Below, piece after piece: positions 7,525 through 15,657 of a DNA stretch of 64,000 nucleotides (its first letter is position 1; each line of letters begins with the position of its first letter). The DNA is taken from assembly GCA_934320895.1 (NCBI GenBank), contig CAKRFY010000007.1, positions 33,062 to 97,061 of the forward strand. The letters are read 5' to 3'. The position numbers were made by a program, and so were the translations under genes. Below the pieces are notes generated by a model, which saw only the letters and a list, made by a program, of their open reading frames with translations, was not told the origin of the DNA and made no database searches. This stretch comes from an uncultured Lachnospiraceae bacterium (GTDB taxonomy: Bacteria; Bacillota; Clostridia; Lachnospirales; Lachnospiraceae).

Positions 7525-9000
7525 TTACTCTCTCACACACTTACCTTTACGCTTCACCTTAAACATTTCCTTCCATATAGCAGGATGGAAAAGGATAAGA
7601 AGCGGGAATAACTCAAGTCTTCCGGCAAGCATATCAAATATAAGTACAAGTTTTGATATCACCGTAAAGTGTCCAAAGTTACAGGTAGGTCCTACAAGTG
7701 CAAGTCCGGGACCTATATTGTTCATTGTGGCTGTTACGGCAGTAAAATTCGTGATAAGGTCTTTATCTTCAAATGACAATATAAAGACTGACGCCGCAAA
7801 TATTATAAAAAATGTTATAAAAAACACATTTACTGAACGTACTACCTCATGCTCAACAGGCTTCTTGTCAATCTGAATCTTTCTTATACATTTTGGATGT
7901 ATATATGATTCGAGGTCTTTTATAATGGTTTTTACAAGTATTATAAATCTCGATACTTTTATTCCACCGCCTGTACTTCCTGCACACGCACCGCAGAACA
8001 TCAAAAATACAAGCACCGTTTTACAGGTCTGCGGCCACTTATCAAAATCCACACTTGAAAATCCTGTTGTCGTTATGATCGATGCAACCTGAAATGATGA
8101 CTGTGTAAGTGCCTCAAAGAATGACTTTGTTGTATCTATTATGTGAAAACATATGATACCTATTGATGCTATTATAATAAGAAAGTAATACCTTACCTCC
8201 TCCATCTTGAATGCCTTTTTAAACTGCTTATATAAAATATAATAATATGCATTGAAGTTTACACCAAATAATATCATAAATATAGTAAGCACCCACTGTA
8301 TGTATGGTGAGTAACTTGCCGCACTGTCATTCTTTATACCAAATCCACCTGTTCCGGCAGTTCCAAATGCCATTGCAAGTGAGTCAAATAATGGCATTCT
8401 TCCTATGAGTAAAAATATTATCTGCACTAATGTTAATGCAATATATATTATATACAATATCTGCGCCGTATGCTTAACTTTAGGCACAAGTTTGCCAACT
8501 GAAGGCCCAGGGCTTTCCGCCCTCATGAGGTTTATTCTTGAACCACCTCCAAGCGGGATTATGGCAAGCAGAAATACAAGCACACCCATTCCACCGAGCC
8601 AGTGAGTAAAACTCCTCCACATGAGTGAACAGTGCGACAATGCTTCAACATCACTTAATATACTTGCTCCTGTTGTTGTAAAGCCTGATACTGTTTCAAA
8701 AAGAGCATCTATAAGTGATGGTATCTCCCCTGTCAATATAAATGGGATACAGCCAAAAAAACTCATAAATATCCAGCTTAAAGCAGTAGCTACGCAACCT
8801 TCCTTCAGATAAAAAACCGAACTGTTTGCTTTCCTGTGAGTCATGACCATACCCAGCAAAAAAGTAACAATACCAACAGCAAGATAGACAAATCCCTGCT
8901 TTTCCCTGTAAAATACCGCAACAATGCACGGAAGCAGCATAAATGCTGCTTCAATCTTTAATACACTGCCTAATATATATCTTATAATCGACCTGTTCAT
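7525..9000 (-). CDS. trkH: TrkH/KtrB-type potassium uptake channel subunit
   Basis: A 491-residue membrane protein forming the K+-translocating subunit of a Trk/Ktr system. Four pore-loop repeats can be read: TTTGAS near residue 110, GTAGTGGFG near 217, TTTGFSS near 311 and MNNIGPG near 430. Each has the selectivity-filter Gly. The intervening TM1-P-TM2 units and a charged final segment are typical. It is encoded directly after its regulatory subunit, with 96 bp between. Uptake of K+ at the plasma membrane is inferred from the family. Confidence 0.93.
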   Translation of the reverse strand: MNRSIIRYILGSVLKIEAAFMLLPCIVAVFYREKQGFVYLAVGIVTFLLGMVMTHRKANSSVFYLKEGCVATALSWIFMSFFGCIPFILTGEIPSLIDALFETVSGFTTTGASILSDVEALSHCSLMWRSFTHWLGGMGVLVFLLAIIPLGGGSRINLMRAESPGPSVGKLVPKVKHTAQILYIIYIALTLVQIIFLLIGRMPLFDSLAMAFGTAGTGGFGIKNDSAASYSPYIQWVLTIFMILFGVNFNAYYYILYKQFKKAFKMEEVRYYFLIIIASIGIICFHIIDTTKSFFEALTQSSFQVASIITTTGFSSVDFDKWPQTCKTVLVFLMFCGACAGSTGGGIKVSRFIILVKTIIKDLESYIHPKCIRKIQIDKKPVEHEVVRSVNVFFITFFIIFAASVFILSFEDKDLITNFTAVTATMNNIGPGLALVGPTCNFGHFTVISKLVLIFDMLAGRLELFPLLILFHPAIWKEMFKVKRKGKCVRE

Positions 9001-9096
9001 TTTTTAATCTCCCTAAAACTTCTTCAAAATCTCCTTTATGCACTTTAAAGGCCTAAATCTTTGCGAAGCAAATATTATCCAATCCGCCCGGCTAAA

Positions 9097-10482
9097 CTAC
9101 TCCAGAATATCAAGTATCGTATTAAATCCTGTCTGTGTAGTAACGATCATAACAGTGTCATTTACCTGTATGAAATCCTGTCCTGTAGGAATAATTATCC
9201 TACCATTTCTGTTTATAAATGAGATAAGAACTCCCTTTTTGATATTAAGATCCATAATCGCCTCGTTTGTGACTGCTGAAGCTTCCTCTACCGAAAACTC
9301 TATAGCTTCAACCCTTGAGTCACATAGCTGGTAAAGTGTCTGGATATGATTGCTTTTTGAAGCATTTTTAGCTCTTACATAGGCTATTATCGCCTCAGAT
9401 GTAATATACTGAGGATACATAATACTTCCAAGGTCAAGATTATTTATAACATTTTTAAAATTTGTTCTCGTTATCTTTGTAATTACCTTGGCATTTGAAA
9501 CCTGTTTTGCATGAAGTGTAAGCATTATATTTTCTTCATCTATTCCCGTAAGCGGTATAAATGACTCAACATTTTCTATCCCCTCTTCGTAAAGCACTTC
9601 CTCATCTGACCCATCCGCATTTATTATAATGGCTTTTGGCAAAAGTATGCTAAGTTCCTCACATCTTGCTTTATTCTGCTCGATTATCTGCACTGATATT
9701 CCCATGGCAAGAAGCTGATTTGCAAGATAATATGCAGCTTTTCCACCACCTACTATCATAGTATTTTTAACATGTTTTGTTTTCAAGCCAAATTTCTGCA
9801 AAAAGCTTTTTACGGTCTTTCTGTGCGCTACAAATGATAATACATCACCTTTCTGCATTACAAAATCGCCCCACGGAATATATACTTCTCCACCTCTTTC
9901 AATAGTGCATATAAGTACATTTGCAATGTCTCTTTTACCAAATTCCTGAATAGACATTCCATCAAGCATATTTCCCTCAGAAATCTTAAATTTGATAAGT
10001 TCGGCCTGTCCATGCGCAAATGAGTTTACCTCAAGTGCTGTTGGCAGGCATAAAATTCTGGTTGCCTCAACGGCAGCCTCAAGTTCAGGATTTATTATCA
10101 TAGTAAGACCAAGTTTGTCTCTTAAATAACTTGCCTCAGTACTATAATCAGGTGTCCTTACTCTCGCGATAGTGTCACACTGACTTACATGTTTTGCAAC
10201 CGTGCAGCACAACAGATTTAACTCATCAGAATCGGTTACTGCAATAAGGAGATCAGCTGCCTCTATACCAGCTTCCATCTGCACACTGTAGCTTGCCCCG
10301 TTTCCTGCAAGCCCCATGATATCATACTGATTTGCAATCTCCATAACTTTCTCACGATTTCTGTCTATAATGGTAATATCATGTCCCTCTTTACTTAGCT
10401 GTCTTACCAATGCATTTCCAACTTTTCCGCATCCTACAATGATAATGCTAAGTCCTGATTTTACCGCATTCTTAAATTTCAT
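9097..10482 (-). CDS. trkA: TrkA potassium uptake regulatory subunit (two RCK units)
   Basis: A cytoplasmic regulator of the TrkH channel, about 461 residues. It has two tandem RCK modules: an NAD-binding Rossmann motif IIIVGCGKVG near residue 12 with its TrkA-C domain, then a second nucleotide-binding fold starting MIVGGGKAA near residue 240 and a second TrkA-C domain at the end. The second Rossmann loop is less canonical, as usual for TrkA. The ATG at 10482 is chosen because AAGGAG lies about 10 bases upstream. A longer frame from a TTG at 10524 has no ribosome site. It is the first gene of the trkA-trkH unit. Confidence 0.92.
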   Translation of the reverse strand: MKFKNAVKSGLSIIIVGCGKVGNALVRQLSKEGHDITIIDRNREKVMEIANQYDIMGLAGNGASYSVQMEAGIEAADLLIAVTDSDELNLLCCTVAKHVSQCDTIARVRTPDYSTEASYLRDKLGLTMIINPELEAAVEATRILCLPTALEVNSFAHGQAELIKFKISEGNMLDGMSIQEFGKRDIANVLICTIERGGEVYIPWGDFVMQKGDVLSFVAHRKTVKSFLQKFGLKTKHVKNTMIVGGGKAAYYLANQLLAMGISVQIIEQNKARCEELSILLPKAIIINADGSDEEVLYEEGIENVESFIPLTGIDEENIMLTLHAKQVSNAKVITKITRTNFKNVINNLDLGSIMYPQYITSEAIIAYVRAKNASKSNHIQTLYQLCDSRVEAIEFSVEEASAVTNEAIMDLNIKKGVLISFINRNGRIIIPTGQDFIQVNDTVMIVTTQTGFNTILDILE

Positions 10483-10548
10483 GACCTCTGTACTCCTTTT
10501 TCGAGATAAATATTTATTTTTCAAATTTTAAATTTCTATGATAGACTT

Positions 10549-10577
10549 ATCCTAGTACATTATGCCTGTTTTGTCAA
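10549..10577 (-). promoter_or_regulatory. trkA promoter
   Basis: The minus strand reads TTGACA (10572-10577), a 17-bp spacer and TAGGAT (10549-10554), about 70 bp before the trkA start. The -35 box is perfect and the -10 box matches 4 of 6. No c-di-AMP riboswitch structure was recognised in this leader. Confidence 0.55.
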
Positions 10578-10620
10578 AGAATTTTATTTTTTTCTATAAC
10601 TTTATCTGTGAAAGAATAAA

Positions 10621-10661
10621 AAGGCAGACTTATGAATACTTCTATCCACAAGCCATGCCTT
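10621..10661 (-). terminator. Weak terminator after the TetR gene
   Basis: On the minus strand a 6-bp stem AAGGCA / TGCCTT is followed by a T-rich tail, just downstream of the TetR stop. The stem is short, so this is tentative. Confidence 0.35.
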
Positions 10662-10686
10662 GATTTTATGAATACCTTTTCAAATA

Positions 10687-11316
10687 TTACTTCTTTTTAT
10701 ATTTCTTCTCTAATGTATCAATTTCTGCATATATCGTTTCTCTTATCTTTTCCTTGTCATATTCGATGGTGCTTTTACTCATCACAAAAATTTTGAAAAA
10801 CAATCCAAGACTTATTGATGCAAATATATTGATAAGAGCAAGTATCTCCTCATCACTATCTACATTAAGCTCATCTTTGTTTATGTATTCAAACATTATA
10901 CCTTTCGGCGTACGAGCCTCTTCCATTTTTCCTTTCATCGTATCGCTTACGATCATGTCGAATACCCACGGCTGTGAAAACATTTTTTTCATGCCTTCCA
11001 TCTTATCGCTGCAGCCGGCTGAGATTATAAAGTCTATCGCTTTTCTCATAAATGAAAACACATCGCCACTACAATCTTTTATGAAACTTTCTACAAAATC
11101 AAATGCTTCTTTTTTATGCGTATTGACAATATACAGAAATATATCTCTTTTATCTTCAAAATACTGATAAAAGCTCCCTCTTGGTATCGCTGCCTCTTTT
11201 ATGATACGGTTTATGGATGCTGCGTCAAATGAATTTTCAAGAAACTCTTTCTCGGCAGCAGCCATTATCCTTTTTCTTTTTTCCTCAGGCAGCCTGTAAA
11301 ATGTTTCTTTTGGCAT
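10687..11316 (-). CDS. TetR-family repressor, probably of the RND exporter
   Basis: A 209-residue TetR/AcrR regulator. The N-terminal helix-turn-helix is seen at about residues 25-50 (ASINRIIKEAAIPRGSFYQYF, shown here in part as PRGSFYQYF). The helical ligand-binding domain fills the rest. The gene lies 73 bp downstream of the RND exporter in the same direction. The exporter promoter contains two identical perfect palindromes of TetR-operator type, so feedback control of both genes from that promoter is likely. The inducing compound cannot be predicted. Confidence 0.88.
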   Translation of the reverse strand: MPKETFYRLPEEKRKRIMAAAEKEFLENSFDAASINRIIKEAAIPRGSFYQYFEDKRDIFLYIVNTHKKEAFDFVESFIKDCSGDVFSFMRKAIDFIISAGCSDKMEGMKKMFSQPWVFDMIVSDTMKGKMEEARTPKGIMFEYINKDELNVDSDEEILALINIFASISLGLFFKIFVMSKSTIEYDKEKIRETIYAEIDTLEKKYKKK

Positions 11317-11389
11317 CTTTAAAACTCCATTCTTTTGCCTTATTACCTTACTTTGCTGCTATAAATACTTTTTGCTTTACATCAGATAT

Positions 11390-14300
11390 TTACTCTCCAT
11401 CTGTCAGATAGTCCTCAGCCTCATCAGGTATATCATCCATATCATCACTTCCGGTATCTATCTCCTTTGGCTGTTTACGATATAGGATATCATACATTAT
11501 AGGTACTATATAAAGTGTCATAAATGTTGAATAGATAAGACCAAAGCATACTACTATAGCCATACCCTGCTGCATAGCATTTCCTGCATCCTGAGAAAAT
11601 ACCATAACACTCATTGAAAGAATTGTCGTAAGTGCCGTCATAAGTATAGGACGCATACGTGTCTTACCTGTACCGACAAGTGCCGCATGCTTCTCTACGC
11701 CGCCTATCCTTAATTTATTTACATAGTCAACAAACACGATACCATTATTTACAACTGTTCCCATAAGTATCATAAATCCCATCATAGACATTGCTGAGAT
11801 TGACTGACCAAATGCTAAAAGTCCAAGCATACCACCTGTAAATGCAAGCGGAATAGTAAATATGATGATAAATGGTGAGAGAAGGCTCTGAAACTGTGCA
11901 ACCATTACAAGATATATAAGCAAAAGTCCAAGTGCAAGCGCCTGAACAAACTGCATCATCATATCATTAACCTGTGTTGCCTGACCACCTATCTCGGCTG
12001 AATAGCCTTCCGGCATTTTGTACTTATCAATCTTTTTCTGAAGCTGTCTTGAAAGAAGTGTTGCATTTTCACTCTCATCTACATCAGCAGAAACAGTAAT
12101 CATCTGTGACTGATTTTCTCTAGAAAGAGTCTGTGCTGTCTTTCCCTCATCCTTCTTGGCAAATTTTGAAAGTTTATATATTTTTTTCTTATCATTGCCA
12201 TTTGAATCTTTTGTTGTCGCTGTAACTTCAGCTTTCATAAGATTCTCATAAGTAAGCTCATCTGTTTTATTTACAAACTTAACATCAACATCCGTATCAT
12301 CAACATTTAATGTAATCGATGTCTTATCCGTATTAATACGTGTTGCAAGCTGCTGATAAATTCCTGCTACAGTAAGTCCTGCATTGGCGACCTTGTTCTT
12401 ATCAAGTGTAAGGTGTATCTGCTTATCGGCATCTTCAAGACCATTCTTTGCACCGCTGCATCCATCAATACTATTCATCATTTTCTTGAAGTCGTTACTT
12501 ATACTTACAAGCTTATCCATATCGTCACCGTATATGTTAACTTCAAGTCCCTGGCTCATCATACTTCCCATACTGCCAAGTGCTGATGAAGAAACTGTAA
12601 GATCTTTACACTTTATGTTCTTAGTATTTTTTTCGATAGTCTTTCTTATCTTCTTAAACTGCTTTGTTGTCTTAATATCACTCTTTGTGATTATATTGAA
12701 TGTAAAACTTGTGTAATTGTCTGCTGCACCGCCCAGTGAACCAGCCATAGCACTTGCGTTTCCGTCAGTCACTCCAACTTTGTCAATTCCATCTACCTTC
12801 ATTATCGCCGCCATCACTTTGTCAGCAGTCTTATAAGCACTCTGCTTACTTGTTTTCTTATCAACCTCAAGGCTTACGGAAATCTGATTACTTTCCATAC
12901 TGTCCATCATTACAAGTCCCATACCTGAAAGTTTCACTACACATAACACAAGCAATCCTACTGCTATCACAAGCGGGATAACTTTATGCTTAAGGAAAAA
13001 TTCAAGTGATCTTCCATATGCATCTTTAATCTTGTCAAATATTTTATGCTCAGGATTCTTAACTTTCTTAAGCATTATAGAACCCATAGTTGGCACAACT
13101 GTTATCGCAACAAGAAGTGATGCTATAAGTGAGTATGATATCGTAAATGAGAACGGAATAAGCATCTGACTTACTGTCCCTGATGTATATACCATAGGAA
13201 GGAATACACATATAGTTGTAATAGTTGATGCTATAATAGGTCCAAGTACCTGTTTTGTTCCCTGTACTGCAGCTCTTAGTGCTGAAAGTCCCTTATTTCT
13301 AAGTCGGTAGATATTCTCCATAACAACGACTGAGTTATCGACAAGCATACCTATACCAAGACAAAGACCTGCAAGTGACATTACATTTATGTTTATTCCC
13401 GTAAAGTACATTATAATAAGTGCAAAAAGTACACTAAAAGGAATACTGAATGCCACGACTATAGTTGGTCTTACATCTTTAAGGAATAATGCAAGTACGA
13501 TAATAGCAAGTATCGCACCCATAACTATACTGCTTAATACACTTGAAATTATATTCTTTATAAAGTCGCCCTGATTACTTAAAGGTGTTATTGAAAGACC
13601 TTTATATTTTCCTTCCAGTTCCTTAAATGAATCTGTAAGTGAATTTGTCACATCACTTGTACCCGCCGTACTTGATTTATATATTGAAAGCATTACGGCA
13701 TCTTTGCCATTTATCTTTGCATACTGATCTCCAACATTATCTACAATAACAACATTTGCAACATCAGATATCTTTATAGAACCTACGCCTTTTACTTTTG
13801 TAAGCACCATATTTTTGATCTGTTTTGCACTCTCATAGTTCTCGCCTATCTGGATAAGCCATTGATCATCATTTTTATCATCGATATATCCTGCTGGCAT
13901 AGAGAAGTTCTGAGCAGTAATAAGCTGTGACAATGTATCAAGTGTAAGAAGTGCATCTAAATTTGCATTTTCAAGTGCTGCATCTTTTGAATCATCAAGC
14001 TGCTTCTGTGCGTCTTTAAGTTCTTTCTTTGCATTTGATATCTCTTTTTTAGCAGCCTCCATCTGAGCCTGTGCTGAACCGAAACCTGCTGATGCCTGAT
14101 ATCCTCCGGCAACCGCCTGTTCCTGTTTTTTGTCCATGCCCTTCATTTTCTGATTTATCTTATCTACCATAACCTGCGCAACTTTTATCTCTGTCTTTAA
14201 GTTTGCAAGTTCTGTATCTATCTGAGGCATTCTGATTTCTGCAATATTGTAAACTTTTGTCATAGATGCAACAGTAAGCTTCTTTACAGAATCTCCCTGT

Positions 14301-15319
14301 CCCATCTTTGTAAGCCATTCTTTAAATTTATTAAACTTATCAGGATTATTTATGGCATCTTTAACACTTGAAGGAATATCTATTCCACTCATTTTTGCTG
14401 CTTCGCCAAGTTTTTCATTAAATGTATTAAACATTCCATTTAATGACTTGTATGTATCAGGAAGCTTTGCATCTTTATATGCTTTTTTTTCGGCTGAAAG
14501 TGCTGATCTGTTTGCTTTTAGGCTTGTAAGAGTTGACTCATATGAAGCCTTCATCGCCTGAGCCTGATTCATTGCAACAGAGGCTTTTGCAAGCTTACTT
14601 GTTGTATCAGTCTGTTTAGTACTTAATTTTCCCTCCTGCGCTTTTAACTTTGAATTACCCTCATCTAGTTTCTTTTTAGCTTTATCTATCTTCTTTTGTG
14701 CATCTCTTAGTTTTTTATTTGTATGCGTAAGAATATCCTTATTTACCTTATCTATCTTTTTCTGATTTAATCGTACTTCTATAGTATCATTTATATTTCC
14801 TGTTTCTGTGATACTTGCAACACCATTCTGTCTCTTTAAATAAGGAATGACTACTTTATCAGTAAATGCTGTGATATCCTTTATATCCTTACCATCATAG
14901 CCTACACTGACCGCCATAGTCGCCATCATATCTGCACTTATCTCCATAATGTTTGGTGTACCACAATCATCAGGCAGATCAAGTGAATTTAACGATTTTG
15001 AAACTCTTACAAGAGCGGCATCCATATCAGTATCATCAGAGAACTCAAGCATTGTCATTCCATAGTTACTGCTTGATGTACTTGATACTTTATTTACACC
15101 ACTTATCGTTCCAAGCGCATCCTCGATAGGTTTTGTCACATTATCCTGTACCTTCTGTGGCGAGGCACCAACCTCCGTAGTAATAACTGCAAGATATGGC
15201 ATTTCCATATCAGGCATAAGATTTGTCTGCATCTTACTTAAACTGACACCACCAAATGCCAGAACTATAACAATAGCCACCAGAGTAAGATACGGCTTTT
15301 TAACAAACATTTTTGTCAT
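11390..15319 (-). CDS. RND-family efflux permease with inserted coiled-coil hairpin
   Basis: A 1309-residue proton-driven exporter of the HAE1/SwrC-like RND group. TM1 is at about residues 10-30, and the porter domain begins with the Met/Asp-rich segment at 35-190. The first membrane cluster starts near residue 586 and holds the proton-relay Asp in GMLVDNSVV near 660. The second cluster runs from about 1115 to 1285. Residues 193-455 form a large helical, Lys/Ala/Gln-rich coiled coil inserted in the first extracytoplasmic loop. Usual HAE1 proteins are about 1030-1070 residues, so the extra length is this insert. No membrane-fusion protein gene is adjacent. Two operators and a consensus promoter lie upstream. 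Confidence 0.9.
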   Translation of the reverse strand: MTKMFVKKPYLTLVAIVIVLAFGGVSLSKMQTNLMPDMEMPYLAVITTEVGASPQKVQDNVTKPIEDALGTISGVNKVSSTSSSNYGMTMLEFSDDTDMDAALVRVSKSLNSLDLPDDCGTPNIMEISADMMATMAVSVGYDGKDIKDITAFTDKVVIPYLKRQNGVASITETGNINDTIEVRLNQKKIDKVNKDILTHTNKKLRDAQKKIDKAKKKLDEGNSKLKAQEGKLSTKQTDTTSKLAKASVAMNQAQAMKASYESTLTSLKANRSALSAEKKAYKDAKLPDTYKSLNGMFNTFNEKLGEAAKMSGIDIPSSVKDAINNPDKFNKFKEWLTKMGQGDSVKKLTVASMTKVYNIAEIRMPQIDTELANLKTEIKVAQVMVDKINQKMKGMDKKQEQAVAGGYQASAGFGSAQAQMEAAKKEISNAKKELKDAQKQLDDSKDAALENANLDALLTLDTLSQLITAQNFSMPAGYIDDKNDDQWLIQIGENYESAKQIKNMVLTKVKGVGSIKISDVANVVIVDNVGDQYAKINGKDAVMLSIYKSSTAGTSDVTNSLTDSFKELEGKYKGLSITPLSNQGDFIKNIISSVLSSIVMGAILAIIVLALFLKDVRPTIVVAFSIPFSVLFALIIMYFTGININVMSLAGLCLGIGMLVDNSVVVMENIYRLRNKGLSALRAAVQGTKQVLGPIIASTITTICVFLPMVYTSGTVSQMLIPFSFTISYSLIASLLVAITVVPTMGSIMLKKVKNPEHKIFDKIKDAYGRSLEFFLKHKVIPLVIAVGLLVLCVVKLSGMGLVMMDSMESNQISVSLEVDKKTSKQSAYKTADKVMAAIMKVDGIDKVGVTDGNASAMAGSLGGAADNYTSFTFNIITKSDIKTTKQFKKIRKTIEKNTKNIKCKDLTVSSSALGSMGSMMSQGLEVNIYGDDMDKLVSISNDFKKMMNSIDGCSGAKNGLEDADKQIHLTLDKNKVANAGLTVAGIYQQLATRINTDKTSITLNVDDTDVDVKFVNKTDELTYENLMKAEVTATTKDSNGNDKKKIYKLSKFAKKDEGKTAQTLSRENQSQMITVSADVDESENATLLSRQLQKKIDKYKMPEGYSAEIGGQATQVNDMMMQFVQALALGLLLIYLVMVAQFQSLLSPFIIIFTIPLAFTGGMLGLLAFGQSISAMSMMGFMILMGTVVNNGIVFVDYVNKLRIGGVEKHAALVGTGKTRMRPILMTALTTILSMSVMVFSQDAGNAMQQGMAIVVCFGLIYSTFMTLYIVPIMYDILYRKQPKEIDTGSDDMDDIPDEAEDYLTDGE

Positions 15320-15356
15320 GGTCTTTACTTTTCCTTTCTAATTGTCAAACAAACAA

Positions 15357-15416
15357 ATATGACACCCTGTCATATCCAACAAACGCAATTATATATGACA
15401 CCCTGTCATATGTCAA
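15357..15416 (-). promoter_or_regulatory. RND exporter promoter with two identical TetR-type operators
   Basis: The 19-bp perfect palindrome ATATGACA-CCC-TGTCATAT occurs twice, at 15357-15375 and 15393-15411, with centres 36 bp apart. The minus strand also reads TTGACA (15411-15416), exactly 17 bp, then TATAAT (15388-15393), a full sigma-A consensus. The distal operator fills the spacer between the two boxes, and the second lies just after the expected start site. Bound repressor would block polymerase entry. The TetR protein encoded downstream is the obvious candidate. Confidence 0.88.
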
Positions 15417-15417
15417 C

Positions 15418-15462
15418 AAAAAAAGTACCAGTTTATCTTAATTTAATAAACTAGCACTTTTT
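15418..15462 (-). terminator. Terminator of the GTPase-NYN gene
   Basis: A 17-bp stem with two positions that pair as G-U only in the minus-strand transcript, followed by seven T residues on that strand. The wobble pattern shows that the functional RNA is the minus-strand one, that is, from the gene at 15658-18300. Confidence 0.8.
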
Positions 15463-15657
15463 CGATAATTTTTTAATAATAAACCTCTCTATTACAAACA
15501 TTATGTTAATCATTATTTGATAAATCGATCCATTTAAGCAAGAACTTATACACTGCTTACTACACAAATCGCCGTAGCCCGCTACGGCTCATTCTTCCGT
15601 CTTGCAGACTGAAAATTTACCCTGCGTTATTTAGCTGAAAGTCCGTGATACAGTACA
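15463..15657. other. Intergenic stretch with a short GC-rich hairpin
   Basis: No gene is seen. The one clear structure is GCCGTAGC-CC-GCTACGGC at 15571-15588, an 8-bp perfect palindrome much richer in GC than its surroundings. It is not followed by a T run, so it is unlikely to be the terminator. It may belong to a dispersed intergenic repeat. Confidence 0.45.

Noticed and set aside
10483-10686. c-di-AMP (ydaO) riboswitch before the potassium uptake genes
   Set aside because: No conserved ydaO blocks recognised; only a promoter and a weak hairpin are visible.
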